A DNA stretch of 64,000 nt from Alphaproteobacteria bacterium. GTDB lineage: Bacteria > Pseudomonadota > Alphaproteobacteria > Rhodobacterales > Rhodobacteraceae. The position numbers and the translations under genes were made by a program. The DNA lies in assembly GCA_030433335.1 (NCBI GenBank), contig JAUILL010000007.1:1-64000 (forward strand), in the 5' to 3' direction. Shown piece by piece: positions 16,731 to 24,964 of the stretch; the first letter of the stretch is position 1; each line of letters opens with the position of its first letter. The notes under the pieces are model-generated. The model ran no database searches and was not told the origin of the DNA. It saw only the letters and a list, made by a program, of their open reading frames with translations.

Positions 16731-17474
16731 ATGCAAGGTTCTAGTCTGCTGCAGAAAACAATTCAAACGGCGCTTCGCGTTGTTTATCCGCCGCGCTGTC
16801 TGGGATGCGGGGAAACTGTGGGCGAGGACTTTGGTCTGTGCGGGATGTGCCGCCGCAATCTTCACGTCATAGGGGGCTTGGTGTGCGAGACCTGCGGCGT
16901 GCCCCTGCCTGGCGAAGCTGGGTTTGGTGCACATTGCGATGCATGTCTCGCTAATCCCCCGCCGTGGCAGCATGGGCGAGCAACGCTGCTGTACGAGGGT
17001 TTAGGGCGGTCGATTGTTCTGCGGTTGAAGCATGCTGACAGGACCGACATGGCGCGTGGTGTAGCGGGTGTGATGGCGCAGACCGCCCGCGAATTGCTGA
17101 CACCTGAAACGGTCGTGGTGCCTGTGCCATTGCATTGGCGGCGGCTGGCGATGCGGCAGTACAATCAGGCCGCTCTGCTTGCGCGAGAGGTCGCGCACAA
17201 AACAGGCCATCTTTGTATTCCTGATGCATTGGTGCGGACGGGACGCCACGATTCACTGGACGGTTTGGGGCGGGCAGAGCGGTTCGCCGCACTCGAGGGC
17301 GCGATATCGGCGAACCCCTCAAGAGCAGCGCTGATCCAAGGCAAGCCCGTACTGATCGTCGACGATGTCATGACCTCCGGAGCGACATTTGCAGCCTGCA
17401 CGCAGGCGCTAAAAACCTCACAGGTCCGAGAAGTTTCGGTCCTGACCCTCGCACGCGTTGCGCAGGCGCCTTAA
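16731..17474 (+). CDS. comF: ComF-family phosphoribosyltransferase-like protein
   Basis: This 247-residue protein has the N-terminal zinc-finger-like pairs CLGCG, CGMC, CETCG and CDAC, and the type I phosphoribosyltransferase motif VLIVDDVMTSGATFAAC at the C-terminus. ComF was named for DNA uptake in Bacillus and Haemophilus, where it aids single-strand handling, but its enzymatic role is unsettled. ATG at 16731 is directly back to back with the methyltransferase start. A GGGG at about 16719 could serve as a weak ribosome binding site. grxC follows 32 bases after its stop. Confidence 0.9.
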   Translation: MQGSSLLQKTIQTALRVVYPPRCLGCGETVGEDFGLCGMCRRNLHVIGGLVCETCGVPLPGEAGFGAHCDACLANPPPWQHGRATLLYEGLGRSIVLRLKHADRTDMARGVAGVMAQTARELLTPETVVVPVPLHWRRLAMRQYNQAALLAREVAHKTGHLCIPDALVRTGRHDSLDGLGRAERFAALEGAISANPSRAALIQGKPVLIVDDVMTSGATFAACTQALKTSQVREVSVLTLARVAQAP

Positions 17475-17506
17475 ATGGGGTTCAAATCCTTGGAAAGGAA
17501 CGCGCC

Positions 17507-17767
17507 ATGAAGCCCATCGAAATCTACACCTCGCCTCTCTGCGGCTACTGCCATGCTGCAAAGCGTCTCTTGGACAAGAAGGGTGCGAGTTACAGCGAAA
17601 TCAATCTGTTCGACGAGCCCGATCGCCGGTCCGAGATGATGGATCGCGCCCACGGCCGCCACACCGTCCCGCAGATTTTCGTTGGTGAGACCCATGTTGG
17701 TGGGTGCGATGATCTTTATGAGCTGGAACGCTCAGGCAAACTCGACGCTCTATTGGCCAGCGAATGA
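17507..17767 (+). CDS. grxC: glutaredoxin 3
   Basis: This 86-residue glutaredoxin has the active site CGYC at residues 12-15, the TVPQIFV cis-proline segment and the GGCDDLYELE glutathione-binding end. Two active-site Cys make it a dithiol glutaredoxin, reducing disulphides with glutathione and glutathione reductase. GGAAAGGA precedes the ATG. The stop overlaps the next start as ATGA, so the nitrilase-family gene is translationally coupled. Confidence 0.95.
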   Translation: MKPIEIYTSPLCGYCHAAKRLLDKKGASYSEINLFDEPDRRSEMMDRAHGRHTVPQIFVGETHVGGCDDLYELERSGKLDALLASE

Positions 17768-18600
17768 AGGCTGCCCTGCTCCAGATCACGTCTTCGGACG
17801 ACCCCGCAGCCAATCTGGAGATGCTGAAGGATCGCATTGCAGAGGCGGCGGCGAACGGGGCAGGGTTCGTACTGACACCTGAGGTCAGCAATTGCGTCTC
17901 CACATCGCGCGAACAACAACTCAAGGTCCTGTGCCATCAAGAAGATGACCCGACCCTTGCTGGTCTGCGCCAAGCGGCTGCGGAGCATGGGATATGGCTG
18001 CTGATCGGATCGCTCGCGCTGAAAACCCATGATGCGGATGGCCGGTTTGCCAATCGGTCGTTCTTGATCAATCCGACAGGAGAGATCGTCGCTCATTACG
18101 ACAAAATTCACATGTTCGACGTGACGGTGTCTGAAACCGAGAGCTATCGCGAGTCGGCTGGATACCGTCCCGGAGAGCGTGCCGTCCTTGCGGATGCGGA
18201 TTTTGCAAAAATTGGCCTAACAATTTGCTACGATGTGCGCTTCCCCCATCTCTATCGAGATCTCGCCAAGGCCGGGGCTGACATCATTTGCGTGCCCGCC
18301 GCCTTTTCCACTGTCACTGGCGCGGCCCATTGGGAGACGCTTTTGCGCGCCAGAGCCATAGAATGCGGGGCTTGGGTGTTGGCTCCGGCGCAATGTGGCA
18401 CCCATCCTTCCAGCGGGGCCAAGGCGCGTTCGACCTACGGACATAGCCTTGCGGTGGACCCTTGGGGCAAAATTGTCGCATCGGCGGGGGATTTACCGAC
18501 CATCACCTATGTTGAACTCTCCCTAGAGGAAGTGGCAGAAAGCCGGGCACGCATCTCTGCGCTCGACCACGACCGCCCCTATAGCGGTCCCCTAGACTAA
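17764..18600 (+). CDS. nitrilase-superfamily carbon-nitrogen hydrolase (Nit-like)
   Basis: This 278-residue protein has the Glu-Lys-Cys catalytic triad of the nitrilase superfamily: Glu in LTPEVSN, Lys in YDKIHMFD and Cys in LTICYDVRFPHLYRDL. It is close to the Nit1/Nit2 branch. Nit1-type enzymes repair deaminated glutathione, which fits its coupling to grxC, another glutathione-dependent gene; Nit2 acts on alpha-ketoglutaramate. The specific substrate is inference. Confidence 0.88.
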   Translation: MKAALLQITSSDDPAANLEMLKDRIAEAAANGAGFVLTPEVSNCVSTSREQQLKVLCHQEDDPTLAGLRQAAAEHGIWLLIGSLALKTHDADGRFANRSFLINPTGEIVAHYDKIHMFDVTVSETESYRESAGYRPGERAVLADADFAKIGLTICYDVRFPHLYRDLAKAGADIICVPAAFSTVTGAAHWETLLRARAIECGAWVLAPAQCGTHPSSGAKARSTYGHSLAVDPWGKIVASAGDLPTITYVELSLEEVAESRARISALDHDRPYSGPLD

Positions 18601-18614
18601 ACGCGAAAGACCGG

Positions 18615-19061
18615 ATGGCGATTGAAAAGAACAACGCGCTCGCAGTGACCCTGTTCAGCGAGATTCTGACCGTGGACCAATTGGCCCGCAACCGGCTGTC
18701 GCGTGTTCTGCCCAAGGGGATGGAGATTTCGCACTTCTCGGTCCTGAACCACTTGGCGTTCTCGGGCGAAGAGCGCACGCCCGCGCAGCTGGCGAAATCG
18801 TTCCACGTCACGCGCGGCGCGATGACGAACACCCTGAATCGGCTGGAATGGGCGGGCTACGTGCACATCCGACCCGACTGGGACGACGCCCGCCGCAAGA
18901 TGGTCGCAATCAGCCCCGCCGGCAAACGTGCCCGCGACCTCGCACTCGAAGCGATCACCCCGATGATCCAAGAAGTCGTGAGCGCTCTCGGCGACGAAAA
19001 AGTCCGCGCGGCCCTGCCGACTCTGCGCGAACTCCGTCTCCGTCTCGAAGAAAACCAGTAG
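18615..19061 (+). CDS. MarR-family transcriptional regulator
   Basis: This 148-residue protein has a winged helix-turn-helix, seen as FSVLNHLAFSGEERTPAQLAKSFHVTRGAMTNTLNRLEWAGYVHIRPD, followed by the wing DARRKMVAISPAGKRA. The ends are helical, as in MarR dimers. Such proteins usually bind 16-20 bp palindromes and are released by small ligands or oxidation. It begins 14 bases after the nitrilase-family gene and likely shares its transcript. Its target is unknown. Confidence 0.9.
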   Translation: MAIEKNNALAVTLFSEILTVDQLARNRLSRVLPKGMEISHFSVLNHLAFSGEERTPAQLAKSFHVTRGAMTNTLNRLEWAGYVHIRPDWDDARRKMVAISPAGKRARDLALEAITPMIQEVVSALGDEKVRAALPTLRELRLRLEENQ

Positions 19062-19084
19062 CTTTCTGCTTTGTCTAAATACTC
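19062..19084 (-). repeat. gene-end motif, copy 4 (inverted)
   Basis: On the minus strand this reads GAGTATTTAGACAAAGCAG and then AAAG. It differs from the copy at 2444 at only two positions and lies 22 bases beyond the ubiG stop, in the orientation of ubiG. Confidence 0.6.
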
Positions 19085-19105
19085 AAAATCCAGCCCGCGC
19101 CACGA

Positions 19106-19852
19106 TCACGCGGGTTTGGTGCTGGCGGTCACGTAGTTCACACTCAGATCCCGCGAAGACAGGCTCCACCCCCAAGTGATCGGGTTAAACACAAACCCCG
19201 TGCGATCCACAGGGTTTAAACCTGCCTTGGAAATCAGTGCACACAGTTCGTCCGGCGTAATGAACTTGTTCCACTCATGCGTGCCCTTGGGCAGCCAACG
19301 CATCACGTATTCTGCCCCTACAATCGCCATAGCAAAGCTTTTGGCGTTCCGGTTGATCGTTGAGCAAATCATAAGACCGCCGGGTTTCAGCAGTTGTTGG
19401 CAGGCGTCCAGATAGGCCTGAGGGTCGGCCACGTGCTCGACCACTTCCATGTTCAGGACCACGTCAAATTGCTCCCCATCCGCGGCCATCGCTTCGGCGG
19501 TGGTGAAGCGGTAGTCGATATCCAGACCGGATTGCTCGGCATGGATGCGGGCGACGGGCAAGTTCCGCTCAGCGGCGTCCGCGCCAACAACTGTTGCCCC
19601 AAGGCGCGCCATGGGTTCGGACAGTAGCCCGCCACCGCAGCCGATATCCAGCAAGCGCAACCCTTCGAAAGGCTTTGCGACCGACCGATCGCGCCCGAAT
19701 TCACCGGCGATCTGGCCGGTGATATATTCCAGACGGCAGGGGTTCAGCATGTGCAGCGGTTTAAATTTACCGTTTGGGTCCCACCATTCTGCGGCCATTG
19801 CTTCGAATTTTGCAACTTCACTGGCGTCTACGGTGGTCTGCTGAGCTTGCAT
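19106..19852 (-). CDS. ubiG: ubiquinone biosynthesis O-methyltransferase
   Basis: This 248-residue protein starts with the family hallmark [31 protein letters not shown]. The SAM site is [20 protein letters not shown], and the C-terminus has [16 protein letters not shown]. UbiG performs both O-methylations in ubiquinone synthesis and associates with the inner membrane. ATG at 19852 is chosen because GGGAG lies 6 bases upstream. It is divergent from the iminopeptidase gene, with 71 bases between them. Confidence 0.96.
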   Translation of the reverse strand: MQAQQTTVDASEVAKFEAMAAEWWDPNGKFKPLHMLNPCRLEYITGQIAGEFGRDRSVAKPFEGLRLLDIGCGGGLLSEPMARLGATVVGADAAERNLPVARIHAEQSGLDIDYRFTTAEAMAADGEQFDVVLNMEVVEHVADPQAYLDACQQLLKPGGLMICSTINRNAKSFAMAIVGAEYVMRWLPKGTHEWNKFITPDELCALISKAGLNPVDRTGFVFNPITWGWSLSSRDLSVNYVTASTKPA

Positions 19853-19923
19853 TCTGATCTCCCTGTGGTCTTCTGGGCCTCTACGCCTCATATAGACCTT
19901 CCAACAGAAAATTCTTGGCCCAA

Positions 19924-20904
19924 ATGCGCGCAGCTCAATTCCTATATCCAAGCCTGGCTCCCTTTGACCAGCGCATGCTCGACGTCGGTGACGGCCATAC
20001 GGTCTATGTCGAGCAATGCGGCAACCCCGAAGGTATCCCTGTCCTCGTTCTGCACGGCGGTCCGGGGGGCGGATGCAGCCCCACCATGCGGCGCTATTTC
20101 GATCCCGAAGTCTATCGCGTGGTGCTCTTTGACCAGCGCGGTTGTGGACGTTCACGACCCGCCGCGTCGGTCGAGGCGAATACCACGTGGCATCTGGTGG
20201 CGGATATCGAGTTGATCCGCGAGACGCTGAATATCGATAGTTGGATCGTTTTCGGTGGCAGCTGGGGTGCCACTCTGTCGCTGATCTACGCGCAAACCCA
20301 CCCCGGGCGGGCCAAGCACTTGGTTCTGCGAGGCGTCTTCCTGATGACCCAAGGCGAGCTCGATTGGTTCTATGGCGGCGGGGCAGGGCGATTCTGGCCG
20401 GATGTGTGGAAGCGCTTTGTTGATCTGGTGCCAGAGGACGAGCGGGGCGATCTGATCGCGGCCTACCACAAACGGCTCTTTGGCGAGGATACGCCAGAGC
20501 AGATCAAATTCGCTCGCGAATGGACCGCTTGGGAAAACGCGCTGGCCTCGGTCGCCTCGAATGGCCCGAGCTTTTATGACACCCCTGCCGAATACGCGCG
20601 GGTCTTTGCGCGGCTCGAGAACCACTACTTCGTTAACGCGGGCTTTCTGGAAAGCGACGGGCAGATACTCAAGGACCTGCACAAGCTCAAGGGCATCGGC
20701 GCGACGATCGTGCAGGGGCGGTTCGACATGATCTGCCCGCCTGAAGGCGCGTGGAAGCTCAAGGACGCGTGGCCCGATGGCCTTTGTGACCTGCGGATGA
20801 TCCCAACGGCCGGTCACGCACTATCAGAAGCAGGGATTTCCTCTGAATTAGTGCGCGTTATGGACATGCTTCACAGTGTTCGCCTGAGATCGCTGCTGGG
20901 TTGA
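19924..20904 (+). CDS. pip: prolyl aminopeptidase (proline iminopeptidase)
   Basis: This 326-residue alpha/beta hydrolase has [19 protein letters not shown] (oxyanion region), [10 protein letters not shown] and the nucleophile elbow [10 protein letters not shown]. The catalytic Asp is in [10 protein letters not shown] and the His in GHALSEAGI. It removes N-terminal proline from peptides in the cytoplasm. ATG at 19924 and TTG at 19915 are both possible; no strong ribosome site decides. The motif set and length are normal for the S33 family. Confidence 0.94.
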   Translation: MRAAQFLYPSLAPFDQRMLDVGDGHTVYVEQCGNPEGIPVLVLHGGPGGGCSPTMRRYFDPEVYRVVLFDQRGCGRSRPAASVEANTTWHLVADIELIRETLNIDSWIVFGGSWGATLSLIYAQTHPGRAKHLVLRGVFLMTQGELDWFYGGGAGRFWPDVWKRFVDLVPEDERGDLIAAYHKRLFGEDTPEQIKFAREWTAWENALASVASNGPSFYDTPAEYARVFARLENHYFVNAGFLESDGQILKDLHKLKGIGATIVQGRFDMICPPEGAWKLKDAWPDGLCDLRMIPTAGHALSEAGISSELVRVMDMLHSVRLRSLLG

Positions 20905-20960
20905 TTGACTTGGCGGCCTCAATGGCGCAGGCATGGAAACAGTTTGTTCAGGAGAGCCAT

Positions 20961-21971
20961 ATGAAAAAGGCGCTGGTCACAGGTTCCGCAGGGTTTATCG
21001 GGTTTCACCTCAGCCAAAAGCTCTTGCAAGAGGGTTTCGAGGTTATCGGCTTTGACAGCCATAACGACTATTACGACGTTGCACTGAAAGAGGGCCGCGA
21101 GCAGATCCTCAAGCAGTCGCCCACGTTCAAACCGGTCCGCGAAAAGCTGGAAACGCCGAACGCGCTGCGCACCCTGATCGGGGACGAGAAGCCGGACGTG
21201 ATCGTCCACCTCGCCGGTCAGGCCGGTGTGCGTTATTCGATCGACAACCCCCAGAGCTATGTCGAAGCCAACCTGATTGGCGTCTTCAACCTGCTCGAGG
21301 CGGTTCGTGCGACCCCCTGTCAGCACCTTCTGATGGCGTCCACGAGCTCGGCTTACGGCGCGAACTCCAAGATGCCTTACGTGGAAACCGTGAAGGCCGA
21401 TCATCAGATGTCCTTCTATGCCGCGACCAAGAAGGCGAACGAGGCCATGGCGCATTCCTATGCCCACCTCTACGACATGCCGATCACCATGTTCCGGTTC
21501 TTTACTGTCTACGGTCCGTGGGGCCGCCCCGACATGGCGCTGTTCAAGTTTACCAAAGCGATGCTGAACGGCGATCCGATCGACATTTATAACCACGGCA
21601 AGATGATGCGGGACTTCTCGTATATCGACGATTTGGTTCAGGGGATTCGCTTGCTGATCGACGCGGTTCCGCAGCGTCCCGCCTCCGAAGCCGACATCGC
21701 CGAGCATGACAGCCTCAGCCCCGTTGCACCTTGGCGAGTGGTCAATATCGGGAACGCCTCGCCGGTCCAGCTGATGGACTTCATCACTGCGCTTGAGGAT
21801 GCCTTGGGCGTTGAAGCGAAAAAGAATTTCATGCCGATGCAGGCAGGTGACGTGCCCGCGACTTGGGCCGATACCACACTGCTTAGCAGCCTGACGGGCT
21901 ATGCCCCCAGCACGCCGGTGAAAGAGGGCGTGAAGCGCTTTGTTGAGTGGTATCGCGAGTTCTACACCTAA
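20961..21971 (+). CDS. UDP-glucuronate 4-epimerase-like NAD-dependent epimerase
   Basis: This 336-residue extended SDR has the NAD motif TGSAGFIGFHL and the catalytic pair in SFYAATKKANEAMAHSYAHLY (Tyr-x3-Lys). The HLAGQAGVRYSIDNPQSYV and FTVYGPWGRPDMALFKFTKAML segments match the bacterial UDP-glucuronate 4-epimerase group (LpsL-like), which gives UDP-galacturonate for surface polysaccharide. GGAG precedes ATG 20961. The preceding gene overlaps nothing here; its neighbours are unrelated. It could feed the polysaccharide locus 20 kb away, but that is inference. Confidence 0.85.
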   Translation: MKKALVTGSAGFIGFHLSQKLLQEGFEVIGFDSHNDYYDVALKEGREQILKQSPTFKPVREKLETPNALRTLIGDEKPDVIVHLAGQAGVRYSIDNPQSYVEANLIGVFNLLEAVRATPCQHLLMASTSSAYGANSKMPYVETVKADHQMSFYAATKKANEAMAHSYAHLYDMPITMFRFFTVYGPWGRPDMALFKFTKAMLNGDPIDIYNHGKMMRDFSYIDDLVQGIRLLIDAVPQRPASEADIAEHDSLSPVAPWRVVNIGNASPVQLMDFITALEDALGVEAKKNFMPMQAGDVPATWADTTLLSSLTGYAPSTPVKEGVKRFVEWYREFYT

Positions 21972-21979
21972 GAATCAGG

Positions 21980-22009
21980 CGCCCTCTTGCTTTTGAAAGC
22001 GAGGGGGCG
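21980..22009 (+). other. 14-bp hairpin in the rimP leader
   Basis: CGCCCTCTTGCTTT (21980-21993) pairs with AAAGCGAGGGGGCG (21996-22009) with two G-U pairs. It is 8 bases after the epimerase stop, and no T run follows. It may protect the epimerase mRNA end or be part of the rimP leader. Confidence 0.4.
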
Positions 22010-22062
22010 TATATGGCGCTTAACAGCGGCGCGTTGGGAAAAACGTTCCACCGGGAAACATC

Positions 22063-22087
22063 AACGGGCCGCGAGCCCGTTTTTTTG
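22063..22087 (+). terminator. terminator or attenuator 20 bases before rimP
   Basis: AACGGGC (22063-22069) pairs with GCCCGTT (22075-22081) around CGCGA, with a run of seven T. Only about 20 bases, which include the ribosome binding site, separate it from rimP, so a rimP promoter must lie upstream and be read through. That suggests attenuation of the operon. Confidence 0.75.
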
Positions 22088-22106
22088 TGCCCGGAGGCAC
22101 GCTGAT

Positions 22107-22691
22107 ATGACCAACGATCTGATCGCAAAGACCGCCATTGACCGGCGTCTGGCTGAAATCGTCGGCCCCGTTATCGAAGATATGGGGTTCGAACTGGTGC
22201 GCATCCGCCTGCAAGGCGGGAACACCCCGCTGCTGCAAATCATGGCTGACAAGCCCGATGGCGGCATCGAAGTGGATGATTGCGCCGATATCTCGACTGC
22301 CGTGTCTGCCGTCATGGACGTCGAAGATCCGATTGTCGAAGCCTACACTCTGGAAGTGTCGAGCCCCGGCATCGACCGTCCTCTGACCCGCCTGAAGGAC
22401 TTCGATAACTTCGAAGGCTACGAGGCAAAGGTCGAGACCAGTGAACTCATCGATGGCCGCCGCCGCTTCAAGGGCACTCTGGCGGGCGTCGAAGACGATG
22501 AAGTTCTGATTACCATTGCCGAGGGTACCATCGGTCTGAAATTCGACTGGCTGAGCGATGCCAAGCTGGTGCTGACCGACGACCTGATCCGCGACATGCT
22601 GCGTGCCCGCAAAGCCGCCGGTGTCGTAGACGAAAACGAATTTGACCTGATCGAAGAAGAGACAGCCGAGTCCGGCTCTGAGGAGAACTGA
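22107..22691 (+). CDS. rimP: ribosome maturation factor RimP
   Basis: This 194-residue protein has the RimP core: [25 protein letters not shown], then [21 protein letters not shown] and [20 protein letters not shown]. It assists 30S subunit maturation. The C-terminus has a Rhodobacterales-type acidic extension ([11 protein letters not shown]). CCGGAGG lies 9 bases upstream. nusA starts one base after its stop, so these form the conserved rimP-nusA-ylxR-infB operon. Confidence 0.96.
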   Translation: MTNDLIAKTAIDRRLAEIVGPVIEDMGFELVRIRLQGGNTPLLQIMADKPDGGIEVDDCADISTAVSAVMDVEDPIVEAYTLEVSSPGIDRPLTRLKDFDNFEGYEAKVETSELIDGRRRFKGTLAGVEDDEVLITIAEGTIGLKFDWLSDAKLVLTDDLIRDMLRARKAAGVVDENEFDLIEEETAESGSEEN

Positions 22692-22692
22692 G

Positions 22693-24309
22693 ATGGCAAT
22701 CACGTCCGCAAACCAGCTGGAATTGCTGCAAACTGCCGAGGCCGTGGCCCGCGAAAAGATGATCGACCCCGGTCTGGTCGTCGAAGCGATGGAAGAGTCG
22801 CTCGCGCGTGCCGCCAAGTCGCGCTACGGCAGCGAGATGGACATCCGTGTCAGCATCGACCGCAAGACCGGTCGTGCCACCTTTACCCGCATCCGTACCG
22901 TGGTCGAGGATGAAGAGCTCGAGAACTATCAGGCAGAACTGACCGTCGCACAGGCCAAGCAATATATGGCGAACCCTCAGGTCGGCGATGAGATCGTTGA
23001 CGAGATTCCCCCTGTAGAACTGGGCCGTATCGCTGCGCAATCGGCCAAGCAGGTCATCCTGCAGAAGGTCCGCGAAGCAGAGCGTGATCGCCAGTACGAC
23101 GAATTCATCGACCGCAAGGGCACCATCATCAACGGTGTCGTAAAGCGCGAAGAATACGGCAACGTCATCGTCGACATCGGTCGTGGCGAAGGCGTCCTGC
23201 GCCGCAACGAAAAGATCGGCCGCGAGAGCTATCGCCCGAACGACCGCGTGCGCTGCTTTATCAAGGACGTGCGCCGCGAAGCCCGTGGTCCCCAGATCTT
23301 CCTGTCGCGCACGGCGCCCGAGTTCATGGCTGAGCTCTTTAAGATGGAAGTGCCTGAGATCTACGACGGCATCATCGAAATCAAAGCTGTGGCCCGTGAC
23401 CCCGGTTCGCGTGCGAAAATCGCGGTTGTCAGTAACGACGGCTCGATCGACCCCGTTGGCGCCTGCGTTGGTATGCGCGGTAGCCGCGTACAGGCCGTTG
23501 TGAACGAACTGCAGGGCGAAAAGATCGACATTATCCCGTGGAACGAGGATATGCCGACCTTCCTCGTGAACGCGCTGCAGCCTGCTGAAGTGTCGAAAGT
23601 GGTCTTGGACGAAGATGCAGAGCGCATCGAAGTTGTGGTGCCCGACGAGCAGCTGTCGCTGGCCATCGGTCGCCGTGGTCAGAACGTGCGTCTGGCCAGC
23701 CAGCTTACCGCTCTGGACATCGACATCATGACCGAGAGCGACGACTCGGCCCGCCGCCAGAAAGAGTTCGAAGAGCGCACCCAGCTGTTCATGGACACTC
23801 TGGATCTGGACGAGTTCTTCGCTCAGCTGCTGGTCTCCGAAGGCTTCACCAACCTCGAAGAGGTTGCCTATGTCGAAGTGGACGAACTGCTGGTGATCGA
23901 TGGTGTGGATGACAGCACCGCTGAAGAACTGCAGGCACGCGCCCGCGATTATCTGGATGCACAGAACGCCAAAGCTCTGGAAGCCGCCCGCGAACTGGGT
24001 GTTGACGAGAGCCTGGTTGAATTTGATGGCCTGAGCCCCCAAATGGTGGAAGCGCTCGCGAAAGATGGCGTTCTGACGCTCGAAGATTTCGCGACTTGTG
24101 CCGACTGGGAACTGGCAGGTGGCTGGACCACTGTCGACGGCCAGCGCGTCAAGGATGATGGCATCCTCGAGAAGTTCGACGTCTCGCTCGCCGAAGCTCA
24201 GGATCTGGTGATGACTGCCCGCGTGATGCTGGGTTGGGTCGATCCGGAAGAGCTGGTGGGTGACTCTGCCGAAGAAACTGAAACCGAAGAGGGCGAAGCA
24301 GAGGAATAA
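22693..24309 (+). CDS. nusA: transcription termination/antitermination factor NusA
   Basis: This 538-residue protein has the N-terminal RNA polymerase-binding domain, the S1 domain ([21 protein letters not shown]) and two KH-type domains, with [22 protein letters not shown] and [22 protein letters not shown]. The C-terminal acidic repeats follow ([19 protein letters not shown] and a second copy). It promotes pausing, termination and antitermination on RNA polymerase. The start is one base after rimP. It is the second gene of the operon. Confidence 0.97.
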   Translation: MAITSANQLELLQTAEAVAREKMIDPGLVVEAMEESLARAAKSRYGSEMDIRVSIDRKTGRATFTRIRTVVEDEELENYQAELTVAQAKQYMANPQVGDEIVDEIPPVELGRIAAQSAKQVILQKVREAERDRQYDEFIDRKGTIINGVVKREEYGNVIVDIGRGEGVLRRNEKIGRESYRPNDRVRCFIKDVRREARGPQIFLSRTAPEFMAELFKMEVPEIYDGIIEIKAVARDPGSRAKIAVVSNDGSIDPVGACVGMRGSRVQAVVNELQGEKIDIIPWNEDMPTFLVNALQPAEVSKVVLDEDAERIEVVVPDEQLSLAIGRRGQNVRLASQLTALDIDIMTESDDSARRQKEFEERTQLFMDTLDLDEFFAQLLVSEGFTNLEEVAYVEVDELLVIDGVDDSTAEELQARARDYLDAQNAKALEAARELGVDESLVEFDGLSPQMVEALAKDGVLTLEDFATCADWELAGGWTTVDGQRVKDDGILEKFDVSLAEAQDLVMTARVMLGWVDPEELVGDSAEETETEEGEAEE

Positions 24310-24334
24310 TCCTCTGCCGCTGGAGTAGACCTGA

Positions 24335-24955
24335 ATGAGCCGTGGTGGTGCAGACAAAGACCGAGAGAACGGTCCCGAACGCAAGTGCATTGCGACGGGC
24401 GAGGTCGGGTCTACCGAAACGATGATCCGCTTCGTGGTCGGGCCGGACAACCAGATCGTCCCCGATGTGCTGGGAAAGCTTCCTGGTCGGGGAATCTGGG
24501 TTAGCTCGACCCGCGAAGCCTTGGACAAGGCCGTATCCAAGGGCCTGTTCAGTCGCGCTGCAAAAATCAAGGTGACGGTCCCCGAAGGACTCACCGATTC
24601 GGTTGAGCAGCAGATTTCGCGGCGGGTGGTCGATCTGATCTCGCTGGCTCGCAAGGGTGGGCTGGCGGTTGCTGGCTACGAAAAGGTCAAGGATCTCCTG
24701 ATCAAAGAGGATGCCTACGTCCTGCTTCAGGCTTGCGACGGGTCAACACGAGGGAAGTCCAAACTCTCGACCCCGCATCGGGGCAAATACATTGGATGGC
24801 TGACCGCAGACGAGTTGGGGGCAGCCTTTGGTAGGGAAACTGTGATTCATAGCGCGCTTGGGTATGGCGGACTCAGCAACCGTGTTGTAGAGGAAGCCAC
24901 AAGATTGAAAGGCCTGCGCGCGCAAGACGGCGGAATGGGCCGCCGGGAAGGGTAA
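24335..24955 (+). CDS. YlxR-like RNA-binding protein with L7Ae-like domain
   Basis: This 206-residue protein joins two RNA-binding parts. The N-terminus is YlxR-like (DUF448): PERKCIATGEVGSTETMIRFVVGP and GRGIWVSSTREAL. The middle resembles the L7Ae fold (LISLARKGGLAVAGYEKVKDLL, AYVLLQACDGSTRGK). In Gram-positives the two are separate adjacent genes (ylxR and ylxQ) in this same operon; the fused form is usual in alphaproteobacteria. Its place between nusA and infB supports this. YlxR has been linked to RNase P and transcription, but the role here is unproven. Confidence 0.88.
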   Translation: MSRGGADKDRENGPERKCIATGEVGSTETMIRFVVGPDNQIVPDVLGKLPGRGIWVSSTREALDKAVSKGLFSRAAKIKVTVPEGLTDSVEQQISRRVVDLISLARKGGLAVAGYEKVKDLLIKEDAYVLLQACDGSTRGKSKLSTPHRGKYIGWLTADELGAAFGRETVIHSALGYGGLSNRVVEEATRLKGLRAQDGGMGRREG

Positions 24956-24964
24956 GACAGCTAG

